From: Bacteroidetes/Chlorobi group bacterium MS-B_bin-24
GTDB lineage: Bacteria > Bacteroidota > Ignavibacteria > Kapaibacteriales > UBA2268
DNA: 39,847 nt
NCBI GenBank assembly: GCA_003731685.1
Contig: RCNO01000021.1
Coordinates: 2,808-42,654, forward strand
Reading direction: 5' to 3'
Part shown: piece by piece, positions 1 through 9,171 of the stretch
Layout: every line of letters begins with the position of its first letter
Numbering within the stretch: the stretch's first letter is position 1
Translations under genes and position numbers: made by a program
Notes under the pieces: generated by a model
Seen by the model: only the letters and a program-made list of their open reading frames with translations
What the model was told of the DNA's origin: nothing
The model's database searches: none

Positions 1-383
1 AACGGAATCGCAAGAAAGCTAAGTAGCCTTAGGAACAGCGTGCCAAGTGGTGAAAGAAATTTCAACGGGGCTTCGGCAAACTTAATTTCTTTAACATAGG
101 AATAAACTTTCCCATCGATTTTTGCAAGAAGTATCTTTTTGGTATTCTTCTCGACATACTTTACCAATTGCCTTACATCTTTAAATGAAATCGTATCGTA
201 GATTTGATTATTTTCGACCACAAGTTGAGCAAAACCAGTAAATGTTATGCGTTCGCTTCGTTGTTTGTCTTCCTGACCATAAGTAATCAACAAACGATTT
301 TCGTTTTTCTTGAAGATTATTCCAACAACGATACCCAACAAAAACGCAATTAAAATCCAGTGGTGAATTTTTAATTTTTTCAT
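1..383 (-). CDS. Dicarboxylate/amino acid:cation (DAACS) symporter, N-terminal fragment running off the window edge
   Basis: Hand translation from ATG at 383: MKKLKIHHWILIAFLLGIVVGIIFKKNENRLLITYGQEDKQRSERITF...PLGTLFLRLLSFLAIP; TM1 plus the PLGxLFLRLL motif typical of DAACS TM2. Confidence 0.7.
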   Translation of the reverse strand, partial: MKKLKIHHWILIAFLLGIVVGIIFKKNENRLLITYGQEDKQRSERITFTGFAQLVVENNQIYDTISFKDVRQLVKYVEKNTKKILLAKIDGKVYSYVKEIKFAEAPLKFLSPLGTLFLRLLSFLAIP

Positions 384-421
384 CTCAAAAAATTTATTCA
401 AAAAATTTTCCCCGAATAATT

Positions 422-478
422 CCAGCGGACAACTACGTAGGACTTTTCGAAATAACGGACAGTTATTGCGTCCGCTGG
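422..478. repeat. Inverted repeat CCAGCGGAC(422-430)/GTCCGCTGG(470-478) with an internal AATAAC/GTTATT hairpin, overlapping the ftcD stop codon
   Basis: Exact 9-bp arms read directly from the sequence. Confidence 0.75.
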
Positions 479-2091
479 GCAATTATTTTAAGAATTTCGT
501 CCAGACATTCTTTTGCTCGATTTGAAATCATTTCCGCTTCGGTCTTAACTTTCGCCACGAAATCAGCATCTGTAATTGATGGTAAATTGATTAGCACATT
601 TCGATAGGCTCCCCAAATTCCTGTTTCAAGTGCTTTGGCTCCAACTTCAATGTCCGAACGGGAAGCAAAATTCCCTATTCGTGCCACTGCCTTCATCGCA
701 TCCCAACAAGAATCAGCCATACGCATTGTAGTCAATGGAACATTTATTGCCTTTTTCAAGCCTTCCTGCATTGCTTTTTCTCGCAATTCGATTTCCTCGA
801 GTGTGTTCTTTGGCAATCGTAATGCATCCATATACTCATTGAAGGCATTTGCATCGGCGTCTATCTTTGAAATCAATTCTCTAGTGGTATGATATAAAGG
901 CGGAATGACTTTCCGAAGTTCATCCGTAAGATGCTCAAACTTACGGACACCATAGGTCAGCTGTGCAACCATACAACCGAGGGCAGTACCAATAGCCGAA
1001 ATTGCCGCCGAGGCTGAACCTCCACCCGGCGCCGGCGTTCGAGCCGATATCTTTTCGATAAACTCCCGAACTGTGCTCCCAGCCAAAGGTTCATTGGGCT
1101 CTTCTTTAATCATATACTCGATGATTTTCTTTTTTGGGTCGAACGGCGTTATTGAATTTAGCCCCAACCTATCGACAACTAACTTTACCTTTTGGTCTTC
1201 ATGCAAAATAAAAAGATTCTCTCGCTCAATATAATATTCAGCAGCCATCAGAATTGCTTCCAGCGGAATTAAACCGACAAGTTCGGAGCCAACGACACCG
1301 ACTTTCAACTTCGCTGCCTGTCTTTTAATCTCCTCGAAAACTATATGGGGGGGTGTAACCTTGAAATTTGTTAAGTTTATCGAAACTTGGGCCATATTAT
1401 TTTCTTCGACCCACCATCCAATTGCCCTAACTTCCTTGAAAAGCCCGGGCTCGTTCGGTCCCCGTCCTGCTTCCCTAATGTTCAAAGCAATTCTGTGCGC
1501 CTGCTCTTTTGTCCCCAAAATATTAACATTGTAAGCGATTAGAAAATTCCGAGCACCAGCAACAGTCGCTCCCCACTCGGGAATAAATTCTGCTGGACCG
1601 AAATCGGGCTTCCATTCAGGCTTCTTTATCTTTTCGGCTAAACCTTCGTACTCCCCTTCGCGAATTTGCGACAGTTTCTTCCGATACTCCAACGGCTGGG
1701 CAAATTCATAAAGGTAAACAGGGATGCCAAGCTCCTCGCTGGCTCGGCGAGCAAATTCTTTTGCACACTCTACACATTCATCCATTGTAACATTTGCTAC
1801 AGGAACAAATGGGCACACATCAAGGGCACCAATCCGAGGATGCTCGCCCTTGTGATGTCGCATATCGATTAATTTGCGGGCAACGCGAGCTGCATTCAAA
1901 GCCCCTTGCGCAACTGCCGAAGGTTCCCCAACAAACGTATAGACCGTGCGATTCGTCGATTTTCCCGGATCTACATCAAGAAGAACACATCCCGGGGTCT
2001 GCCTGATTGCTTCTGCAATTTCTTCGATTACCTTTTCGTTCCGTCCTTCCGAAAAGTTCGGAACGCATTCTACAATCTTTTTCCCTTTCAT
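463..2091 (-). CDS. ftcD: Bifunctional glutamate formimidoyltransferase / formimidoyltetrahydrofolate cyclodeaminase
   Basis: N-terminal IVECVPNFSEGRN and HPRIGALDVCPFVP motifs; C-terminal cyclodeaminase motif ISARTPAPGGGSASA; 542 aa fused protein. Confidence 0.93.
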   Translation of the reverse strand: MKGKKIVECVPNFSEGRNEKVIEEIAEAIRQTPGCVLLDVDPGKSTNRTVYTFVGEPSAVAQGALNAARVARKLIDMRHHKGEHPRIGALDVCPFVPVANVTMDECVECAKEFARRASEELGIPVYLYEFAQPLEYRKKLSQIREGEYEGLAEKIKKPEWKPDFGPAEFIPEWGATVAGARNFLIAYNVNILGTKEQAHRIALNIREAGRGPNEPGLFKEVRAIGWWVEENNMAQVSINLTNFKVTPPHIVFEEIKRQAAKLKVGVVGSELVGLIPLEAILMAAEYYIERENLFILHEDQKVKLVVDRLGLNSITPFDPKKKIIEYMIKEEPNEPLAGSTVREFIEKISARTPAPGGGSASAAISAIGTALGCMVAQLTYGVRKFEHLTDELRKVIPPLYHTTRELISKIDADANAFNEYMDALRLPKNTLEEIELREKAMQEGLKKAINVPLTTMRMADSCWDAMKAVARIGNFASRSDIEVGAKALETGIWGAYRNVLINLPSITDADFVAKVKTEAEMISNRAKECLDEILKIIAQRTQ

Positions 2092-2663
2092 TTTCTTTCT
2101 TTTTTATTTAACATTTCTTCTCGAACAATAACAATTTTGCTTATTTCAGGAATGAGACTTATTAACTTTTTCCCCTCGAAAATCAACAAAGTATGTTCCA
2201 AGTTCGCAGCCGATAAATTCTTGTCATTAGTCTTTATCGTTATCTTAATTGGATTAAGGTACTTGTAGCCTTGGTAAACTTTTGAATAATCAATCTTCCG
2301 GGTAGTTTTCGATTCCGAAAATCGAAGAGTATCGTGCCACTGGTATCGTTCCTTTTTAACTAACAGGACAAAATTGGTATCCGATTGATTCGAAACACCA
2401 AAAACCAAACTGTCGCCAACGAAAAATTCAATCCTCTGCCAAGCAAAGTCGTCACGGGAATACAAATCGCCCAAAGCCTGTGAATCGAATCCCCGAAAGT
2501 ATCTGGAACTTGTGCTTTTTCCCGACTTCAAAATGATATTGTAGTAGTTTAGTTCATCGAGGATTTTTCGTGGGAAATCCGAAATGACAAGTGTGTCGGT
2601 ATCACTTGCCTGTAAAAGATTTAATCCAAAAGTTAGAGTAAAAAAAATAACAAAAATTCTCAT
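2088..2663 (-). CDS. Hypothetical secreted protein
   Basis: Signal peptide MRIFVIFFTLTFGLNLLQA; 4-nt overlap with ftcD start. Confidence 0.7.
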   Translation of the reverse strand: MRIFVIFFTLTFGLNLLQASDTDTLVISDFPRKILDELNYYNIILKSGKSTSSRYFRGFDSQALGDLYSRDDFAWQRIEFFVGDSLVFGVSNQSDTNFVLLVKKERYQWHDTLRFSESKTTRKIDYSKVYQGYKYLNPIKITIKTNDKNLSAANLEHTLLIFEGKKLISLIPEISKIVIVREEMLNKKERK

Positions 2664-2681
2664 TTTGCAACTTCAAAAAAG

Positions 2682-2689
2682 CAAAATTA
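2682..2689 (-). promoter_or_regulatory. Candidate TAnnTTTG (-7) element for the 2088-2663 gene
   Basis: TAATTTTG on the minus strand about 18 nt upstream of the start codon; no strong -33 element seen. Confidence 0.35.
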
Positions 2690-2721
2690 AGAAAACCGCC
2701 AAACTCAACCACCTCGAACCT

Positions 2722-2759
2722 CAAGAGATCGTACTAAAATCACTACGAAATGTCTCTTG
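2722..2759. repeat. Intergenic bulged hairpin CAAGAGA-TCGTA / TACGA-(AATG)-TCTCTTG
   Basis: 12 complementary bp interrupted by one 4-nt bulge; no T-tract on either side. Confidence 0.5.
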
Positions 2760-2818
2760 TTTAAAAACTTTAAGCAGACATTAATTTTAATACAAGTTCA
2801 ACAATAGCAATAAACAAT

Positions 2819-5065
2819 TTAAAATGCATAGCCGAGGCGGATGTGGAAAACGGGGGACGCGAAGGCTCTTTTTTCGCCGTTCGGGTCGTAAACCGGAAAG
2901 CCTACATCAAGAAAGAAGGGTCCAGCAGGTGTAATAAACCCAATTCCAAAGCCGGTTGCACAAGCAATGCCACGAATGTAGTCGCCCAGTGTATATTTCA
3001 CATAATAGTCACCCTTTTCGTTTTGAATCAGCCATTGGTAAGCATTCCCCGCATCGAAAAATAAAGTTACGGTAAAAAGTTCAAGTATATCGGCAAAAGT
3101 TTTACCAATATACGAAGGTCTGCCAAACCGAAAACGAGCCTCGAGCGAAGTTTCAAAAAGTGTCGAGTTGCCTACAAAGTCCCGCAAAAAGCTATTCACA
3201 ATGGCACTACTGCTGGTGTCGAGCCGAAAACCCTTGAAGTAGCGAAGTTGGCGCGAAGCCCAACCCCGAACACTATTGGCACCACCAGCGAAAAAGTGTC
3301 TTTCAAACGGGACGAAGCTGTTTTTCTTATCGAACCAGTAAATGTAGCCCGTTTGGACTCGCGCCCCAAGAACAAAGAAATTCGTCAAATCCCAGAACCA
3401 ACGCGACGAGAAGTTGAACCGATAATATTTTGCCATACCAAAGAAGAAGTACCCATCGAAGCTCAAATTGGTCAGCCGACCGCGTCGGGGAATCAGTGGA
3501 TTATCGCGCGTATCGCCCGTAAAATTAATCCCAAAGATTGAAGTTGTCAACAACGGATGGTATGTATTAATGTATCTATCCAAGTTGCCAAAAATTGCTA
3601 TCGACTGCTGAATTCGCAAAGAATCCTCGAAGGAGTTGGCATTGGAAAAAAAACTTTGCGAAGCAGTCGCAAAATTTTTGGGAACTTGCCGCTCGAAGTA
3701 AAAATCGAAATCGATGTAATTGAAATAAGTCCACAAAGGCAGCCTCGAGGAAAATTTCAGCGGGAAAGTAAAAGTATTCAGCTGCAAAGAACCGAACACT
3801 TTCCTTCGGGAATAAAGTATTGAACTCGAAAGCCCTACCCTTGTATTACCAATAATCCAAAGCAATGGTTGAAGAAAATTCACTCCTGTTTGAAATTCAT
3901 ATTCAAGAGATTTCCGCTCGAAGATTACCCTACTTATATCGATTCCAAAGGCTCGCAGGAAAAAACTCGCCGATTGAGCACCACCGAAAATATTCCTGTC
4001 CGATATTGTAAACTCGAAACCAATGTTGATGGCTTTTTCTGCTGTTGTTCTGTTTGTAAATAACCCAACTCCGTAGTCCCGGAGTTTTCGATAATTCAAA
4101 AGAACAGCGAGATTAATTGTCGAATCGGTGAAAGGATGAAATGCACTCGAAGTATCAATACGAACAAGTTCAAAAGTTCCGAGCGAGCTTAAATTAATTT
4201 CTGAACTTAAAAGCTTCTTCTGGCTGAATAAATCTCCGGGCTTAATATCCAAGTTGTTGTACTTAACATTAAAGCCTACCCTTTTTTGGTTCCCAACGCT
4301 GTCGATGAAATTAATATGCCCAATCCTGACAGGTTTCCCCGTTCGAAACTCAATATAAACAGAATCGATTTTCTTTAAAGTATCGATGACAACTCTCGGA
4401 GATAGAAAATCTGCATAAAAATAGCCATTGTTTCTTAAAATCACTCGGATTGCGGTTAATTCCTCTGCTAAAAGTTCTTCGTTGAAAGGTTCGCCAACAC
4501 TTACTTTTTTCACACTCCGAATTTCTTTTTCCACCTCTGGGCTTAATGAATCGAGCCCTTGAACAGCGATGAAATCAACCCGATATTGAACGCCTTCGGA
4601 AATCGAAAACTCAAGAACATTGATTTTTTCAATAGAATCCGGATAAAAGCGATAATCCACCGCAACATCGTGAAAACCATTTTGAAAGTAAAAATTGTAA
4701 ATTGTTTGCTTATCGTTTTCAGCCAGGGGCTCTTTGAAAAAAGAAATTTCATTCGCAAGAGAAAGGACAATAGATTTCAGCGACGAAGCAAGCAATTTCG
4801 GAGCCGCTCGATTGCGGGCTACATTTTCGTAGTAGAAAAAAAGGGCTCTATGGGGAAGGCTCTTCTTTGTTGGTTTCGAAGAAATCAAGCCCTGCAATTT
4901 TTCGGAAGAAACAAAAGAATTCCCCTTGAAAACTACTTTATTAATTTCAAATAAGTCGGGATGATAGAAAGAATGGAACAACTTTTTATTGTTTTCAATC
5001 GAGAGAGAATCAGTCGCCCAAAACAACAAGCCAAAAAGCAAAAAGCAGAATCTTTGAAACCACAT
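2819..5065 (-). CDS. BamA/TamA (Omp85, D15 surface antigen) family outer membrane assembly protein
   Basis: POTRA-like N-terminus and C-terminal barrel with HFFAGGANSVRGW and GIGFITPAGPFFLDVGFPVYD, ending FHIRLGYAF. Start placed at the internal Met (MWFQRFCFLLFGLLFWATDS) because the ORF-track start at 5146 lies upstream of a terminator. Confidence 0.9.
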   Translation of the reverse strand: MWFQRFCFLLFGLLFWATDSLSIENNKKLFHSFYHPDLFEINKVVFKGNSFVSSEKLQGLISSKPTKKSLPHRALFFYYENVARNRAAPKLLASSLKSIVLSLANEISFFKEPLAENDKQTIYNFYFQNGFHDVAVDYRFYPDSIEKINVLEFSISEGVQYRVDFIAVQGLDSLSPEVEKEIRSVKKVSVGEPFNEELLAEELTAIRVILRNNGYFYADFLSPRVVIDTLKKIDSVYIEFRTGKPVRIGHINFIDSVGNQKRVGFNVKYNNLDIKPGDLFSQKKLLSSEINLSSLGTFELVRIDTSSAFHPFTDSTINLAVLLNYRKLRDYGVGLFTNRTTAEKAINIGFEFTISDRNIFGGAQSASFFLRAFGIDISRVIFERKSLEYEFQTGVNFLQPLLWIIGNTRVGLSSSILYSRRKVFGSLQLNTFTFPLKFSSRLPLWTYFNYIDFDFYFERQVPKNFATASQSFFSNANSFEDSLRIQQSIAIFGNLDRYINTYHPLLTTSIFGINFTGDTRDNPLIPRRGRLTNLSFDGYFFFGMAKYYRFNFSSRWFWDLTNFFVLGARVQTGYIYWFDKKNSFVPFERHFFAGGANSVRGWASRQLRYFKGFRLDTSSSAIVNSFLRDFVGNSTLFETSLEARFRFGRPSYIGKTFADILELFTVTLFFDAGNAYQWLIQNEKGDYYVKYTLGDYIRGIACATGFGIGFITPAGPFFLDVGFPVYDPNGEKRAFASPVFHIRLGYAF

Positions 5066-5092
5066 TCTAAATTTTACAGCGAAATAAATTTG

Positions 5093-5137
5093 CAAAATAA
5101 AAAGACTGCTCCGAATAGCAAAGGATGGAGCAGTCTT
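5093..5137 (-). terminator. Intrinsic terminator downstream of the DUF2795-like gene
   Basis: Perfect 11-bp stem AAGACTGCTCC/GGAGCAGTCTT (5127-5137 / 5102-5112), 14-nt loop, followed by TTTTATTTT on the minus strand. Confidence 0.9.
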
Positions 5138-5150
5138 GTGTTGCAAAAGG

Positions 5151-5390
5151 TTAGGCGTATTGCTCTTCTTCGTCGTCGTTGTAGAAATAATCCTCGGAAC
5201 TTATTTCCTCGTATTCAGGCCAGAGGTCTTCGATGCCCATAATCAAAGCTTCCTCGTCCTCGATTTCCATCAGATTATCTATAACCTGCTGAGGGCAACC
5301 AGTTCGGTTAGCATAATCAATCAACTCCTCCTTTGTTGCTGGGAACGGTGCATCTTCGAGATATGCAGCAAGTTCTGGTGTCCAAAACAT
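5151..5390 (-). CDS. DUF2795-like small acidic protein
   Basis: 79 aa; 'YLEDAPFPATKEELIDYANRTGCPQQVIDNL' resembles DUF2795; strong RBS AAGGAGGTGA. Confidence 0.75.
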   Translation of the reverse strand: MFWTPELAAYLEDAPFPATKEELIDYANRTGCPQQVIDNLMEIEDEEALIMGIEDLWPEYEEISSEDYFYNDDEEEQYA

Positions 5391-5464
5391 ATTTCACCTC
5401 CTTTTTTGTTTATAATTCCAATTTCCAAAATAATATCCAAAATTTTATCGAAAAAACAAAAATA

Positions 5465-6196
5465 TTATTTTATTTCTTGGTAATAAATTTCATCAAAATT
5501 GTGCTGAATTATTAAAACCGAAGGCGAGCCAATCCCCGAGGCAACTTTAAAATCGCCACGCAAAACAATTGTGTATCCTTTGCCGGGCAAAAAGCTGTAA
5601 CTTTTGTAAAAGAACAAAACCGAATCTTTCTCGGCATCCCGAATTTCGATATTGTACTTTTCGGGATAAGTTGTAAAAAACTTCGTAAAGCTCCGAAAAC
5701 GTATACCCACTGCCACTGGATATTGTTGCTCAACCTTGAAAACCAAACTCCCCGACGAGTTATTAGCAATATTAACAAATCGAAAGTAAGAATTTGTAAA
5801 TGAATATGAGCTTAATGTATCGTAAAGAAGTAGTGGCTGAATCCTTTTTTGAAGCTGATAAATAAGGAAAGTATATGGTACCGCTTTTCGTAAACTCACC
5901 ATTCCATTGAAAAGAGTCGAATCGGATTTGTACAAAACAACAAAGTTTATAACCCCGGGAAGAACATTAATATATCGGAATCCCTCTTCCATACCGTAAT
6001 AAAGAGCAGAATGCAACAGGAAGTCCCCAGCGTAAATTTTCAACTTTTCGAATTGTGGTGCGCAATTCACACACATCACTTTGGAATATTGGGACGGAGT
6101 TATTTCCTGCTCGGTGTCCAAACTCGGTATACACTGACACCCAACCAAAATGCATAGTGCCAAAAAGTAAAATTTATATAGAATATATTTCCGCAT
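5465..6196 (-). CDS. DUF4397-like lipoprotein
   Basis: Lipobox CILVGC; two repeats with 'FRYINVLPGV' / 'FRFVNIANNSSGSLVF' patterns. Confidence 0.6.
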   Translation of the reverse strand: MRKYILYKFYFLALCILVGCQCIPSLDTEQEITPSQYSKVMCVNCAPQFEKLKIYAGDFLLHSALYYGMEEGFRYINVLPGVINFVVLYKSDSTLFNGMVSLRKAVPYTFLIYQLQKRIQPLLLYDTLSSYSFTNSYFRFVNIANNSSGSLVFKVEQQYPVAVGIRFRSFTKFFTTYPEKYNIEIRDAEKDSVLFFYKSYSFLPGKGYTIVLRGDFKVASGIGSPSVLIIQHNFDEIYYQEIK

Positions 6197-6201
6197 ATCT
6201 T

Positions 6202-7458
6202 TTAATATTTCACACTAACCCCATAAGTTATACCATTCTTTCGAGTTTGATACAAATTGTTTTGAACTTTGTACCAAAGGATAGTTCCTTCCCAACCAAG
6301 GAAAAGCGAAACTCTACGGTCGGGCGTGTATTGCAAACCTATTGTACCACGAGCGAGAGGTCCAACTGGCGTTCCACCAACGAAAATTTTAGCAAAAGGT
6401 TTAAGCCACTCGAAACTGAACAAATTGCTAACAGCCTGCTGATAATACAAACCATACCACCAAAGCAGGGGATTCTGTTTGTAAAACATCTTGTCGTCAT
6501 CACGAATCAAAGTAAACCTCTGCGGGAACTTTTCCTGTCCGAACTCGAAGCCAATTGTGCTATTTTTCCCAAGCTCGTAACCAATTCCAATGCCAGCATT
6601 ATTCAAAAGGCTTGTCTGAGTTGTGTTAATGTTGACTTCTGGCTGAGAATTAAGCATATACCCACGGAAAGTAAGAGTAAATTTACTTAAATGATTTAAA
6701 ATTGGTTCAATGTGATTAACTGGAACCTCAAAATTCTGATTGATTGGGATATTAGATTTAATCTTTCCATCCTGAACGAATATTTTATTAAAAGCAATCG
6801 GAAGCTGGTTCAAAGTATTACGAGAAGTTGTAACAGGCTCAAAAGTCCTGGATGGCTCTGTTGCGTTCGAACTAATTGAATTGTCCGAAGGTAAATTGTT
6901 AGCTTGCAAATTGAACTGCCGTAGCCACTTCTCGAAAGCGGATTGGAAAGCCCTTTCCAAATTTGCAACAGGCATAGTGTATGTCTTATTCTCGGTTGCA
7001 ACAATTTTAGGAACTTCGACAGCACTACCCACTGGAATCCCGGGCTGAGAGACGACTTGGATTCCTCGCTGAACGGGCTCCGCAGTTCGCTGCCAAGGAA
7101 TGAAAATCCAGAGCAAAACAAAAGAAACCAACCCACCGAAAATACTCGATGCAACAAAAGGAAAATACTTGGCTACAATTTGTTTGAAATTGTATAAAAG
7201 ACCAAGCGGAGCAGGACTTGTTCGCGGATATGCAGAGTTTGGTATTTTAAAGTCCAAGCTCGAGAAGATATAATTTGTTGCATCGAGCGGCGGAGCAATT
7301 GATTGCATATCTTTTTGGAAGAGTTGATTGAATTGCATTTGCTGGTCGAAATATTCCCTCAACTCTGGATTTCGGGAAAGTTCGGCAAACAGCAAATCCT
7401 TTTCAACCTGATTCAATTCCCCTTCCAAATACAAGTCAATTAATTTGATATAATCCAT
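6202..7458 (-). CDS. Anti-sigma-factor-like protein with N-terminal cytoplasmic domain, one TM helix and C-terminal beta-barrel-like domain
   Basis: Directly downstream of an ECF sigma gene; LIDLYLEGELNQVEKDLLFAEL N-terminus; TM FPFVASSIFGGLVSFVLLWIFIPW; C-terminal amphipathic strands ending ITYGVSVKY. Confidence 0.7.
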   Translation of the reverse strand: MDYIKLIDLYLEGELNQVEKDLLFAELSRNPELREYFDQQMQFNQLFQKDMQSIAPPLDATNYIFSSLDFKIPNSAYPRTSPAPLGLLYNFKQIVAKYFPFVASSIFGGLVSFVLLWIFIPWQRTAEPVQRGIQVVSQPGIPVGSAVEVPKIVATENKTYTMPVANLERAFQSAFEKWLRQFNLQANNLPSDNSISSNATEPSRTFEPVTTSRNTLNQLPIAFNKIFVQDGKIKSNIPINQNFEVPVNHIEPILNHLSKFTLTFRGYMLNSQPEVNINTTQTSLLNNAGIGIGYELGKNSTIGFEFGQEKFPQRFTLIRDDDKMFYKQNPLLWWYGLYYQQAVSNLFSFEWLKPFAKIFVGGTPVGPLARGTIGLQYTPDRRVSLFLGWEGTILWYKVQNNLYQTRKNGITYGVSVKY

Positions 7459-7475
7459 AGCATTTATCCCATTTA

Positions 7476-8039
7476 TTATTTCTCATTTCTTAAAAAAGGA
7501 ATTAAATAATTACGAAGTTTTTCTTTTGCACGATAGTAACGAGTTTTAACCGTCGCAAGTGATTCACCTGTAATCTCTGCAATCTCTGCAAATGTTAAAC
7601 TCTGGTAATGGTGGAGCACAAAAATTTCTCGGACAGGGAAGTCGAGCAAAGCTAAGGCGTTCGCAATGATTTGTGAAGTTTCGCTCCGTTCAAGTTCTTC
7701 ATCGAAAACCGAAGTGCGATTATCTTCGAACGGGACAATCATCTTCTTGTCACGAAACCGATTCAAACACAAATTTCGGGCAATTTTCAACAACAAAGGC
7801 AAAATGTTGGTGACCTTTGCTCCACCCACACAGCTGGAATAAAATTTCAAAAAAGTTTCCTGAAAAACATCTTTGGCATCAGTCCGATTCCCCAATATTC
7901 TTAAAATAAAAGCAAAAAGCATCTGGCTGTATCGGTTATATATCTCGGTGAAAGCCAATTCGGCAATTTCCTTTCGGCTCGTAAGAGCCTGACAAAGTTC
8001 AAAATCGGACATCTGACCAAAGTTATCGAAACTTTCCAT
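7476..8039 (-). CDS. ECF-type RNA polymerase sigma-70 factor
   Basis: Region 2 'DAKDVFQETFLKFY' and region 4 'LTFAEIAEITGESLATVKTRYYRAKEKLR'. Confidence 0.93.
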   Translation of the reverse strand: MESFDNFGQMSDFELCQALTSRKEIAELAFTEIYNRYSQMLFAFILRILGNRTDAKDVFQETFLKFYSSCVGGAKVTNILPLLLKIARNLCLNRFRDKKMIVPFEDNRTSVFDEELERSETSQIIANALALLDFPVREIFVLHHYQSLTFAEIAEITGESLATVKTRYYRAKEKLRNYLIPFLRNEK

Positions 8040-9142
8040 TATCTCTTATATTTATTCCAAAATGCTCTATAAACATTGCTACTAATTATCGTTGGTTTAA
8101 TAGTCTTATCCTTTAAAGTGTTTAAATCAACAATTTCCAAAGTCCCGTGAAACAAATTTAAATCATCCTTGTAATATCTTGTGTAAAGTATTTTAGAGTT
8201 CTGGAAATTAACTTGAGGGAATAAATTATAGGAATAACCGGAACCAGGGGAGAGGAACTGATATTTGCTGACAGGCTCAGCAAAGTTTACAAACCAAAGG
8301 GAGCCTTCGCGTCCGGTAATGTAAAATTTCCCATCCTCGAGTGTTGGAACAACTTCGACGCAACCAATTAAATCCACTGGGGAAGCATTTTCGTAATTGC
8401 CTTCGTAACTTGCAGAATAAATCAAGTCGTAATTTTCCTCGTTCGAAATAGAAAGGTAAACGAAGACCCCTTCTTCGCTCCACGAAAGACTTGGCTCACC
8501 AAAAATTTCATTGATTTGCCCGGGCAAAAGCTTCGTAGATATTTTTATTGGTCTATCGGCTTCGCAATAGTACACAACAAGTTGTTGTGGGGAAGTATAA
8601 ATATCCTTCCCTTCGACAAAAGCAATTTTGGTTCCGTCGGGTGAAAATGCTGGAAGAGTTCCTTTACAGAAATTGCTACTCAATTTAAAAAATTCACTTT
8701 CGTTACGAACCAACCACAATTCATTTCCATTGGCTCCAATAGCAATAGAGCGACCATTGCTCGAAAGTATAGCAAAATCTCGCGAGTACCATTTGTAATC
8801 GCCGGCGATTATTCTTTGCTGAGTCCCATCGATTTTGGCAAGCACAATATCTTGCGAACCCGATGGATTATTTCGAACAAACACAATTTTTTTATCGCGC
8901 GATGGAGGTGAATACAAAATTCCGTTCTCAACAATATATCGCGGTTTCTTCTCTTGAAGGTCGATTTGGAAGATTCCAGGTTGGTTTGTATTAAAGGGAA
9001 GTGCAGTAAAATAAATATCTCCTTCGGGAATAGAAAAAACATCATCGTAACGGCAGGGGTCGCACGAAGCAAAGGCAAAAATCACTAATGCCAACACTCC
9101 GATGCTTTGTATTATTTTCTTTATACCCTGCCTCACAATCAC
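8039..9142 (-). CDS. WD40-like/TolB-like beta-propeller lipoprotein (GTG start)
   Basis: Lipobox FASC; repeats such as 'LPAFSPDGTKIAFVEGKDIY' and 'SSNGRSIAIGANGNELWLV'; stop/start overlap TAATG with the sigma gene. Confidence 0.8.
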   Translation of the reverse strand: MIVRQGIKKIIQSIGVLALVIFAFASCDPCRYDDVFSIPEGDIYFTALPFNTNQPGIFQIDLQEKKPRYIVENGILYSPPSRDKKIVFVRNNPSGSQDIVLAKIDGTQQRIIAGDYKWYSRDFAILSSNGRSIAIGANGNELWLVRNESEFFKLSSNFCKGTLPAFSPDGTKIAFVEGKDIYTSPQQLVVYYCEADRPIKISTKLLPGQINEIFGEPSLSWSEEGVFVYLSISNEENYDLIYSASYEGNYENASPVDLIGCVEVVPTLEDGKFYITGREGSLWFVNFAEPVSKYQFLSPGSGYSYNLFPQVNFQNSKILYTRYYKDDLNLFHGTLEIVDLNTLKDKTIKPTIISSNVYRAFWNKYKR

Positions 9143-9171
9143 TTTTCAAAAATTTGCAACTTCTACAAAGT

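Noticed and set aside
5066-5146. N-terminal extension of the Omp85 ORF to 5146
   Set aside because: The extension contains an intrinsic terminator of the upstream gene, and a good signal peptide begins at 5065.
6055-6690. 211-aa plus-strand ORF across the DUF4397-like and anti-sigma genes
   Set aside because: Antisense to two plausible operon genes and low-quality composition.
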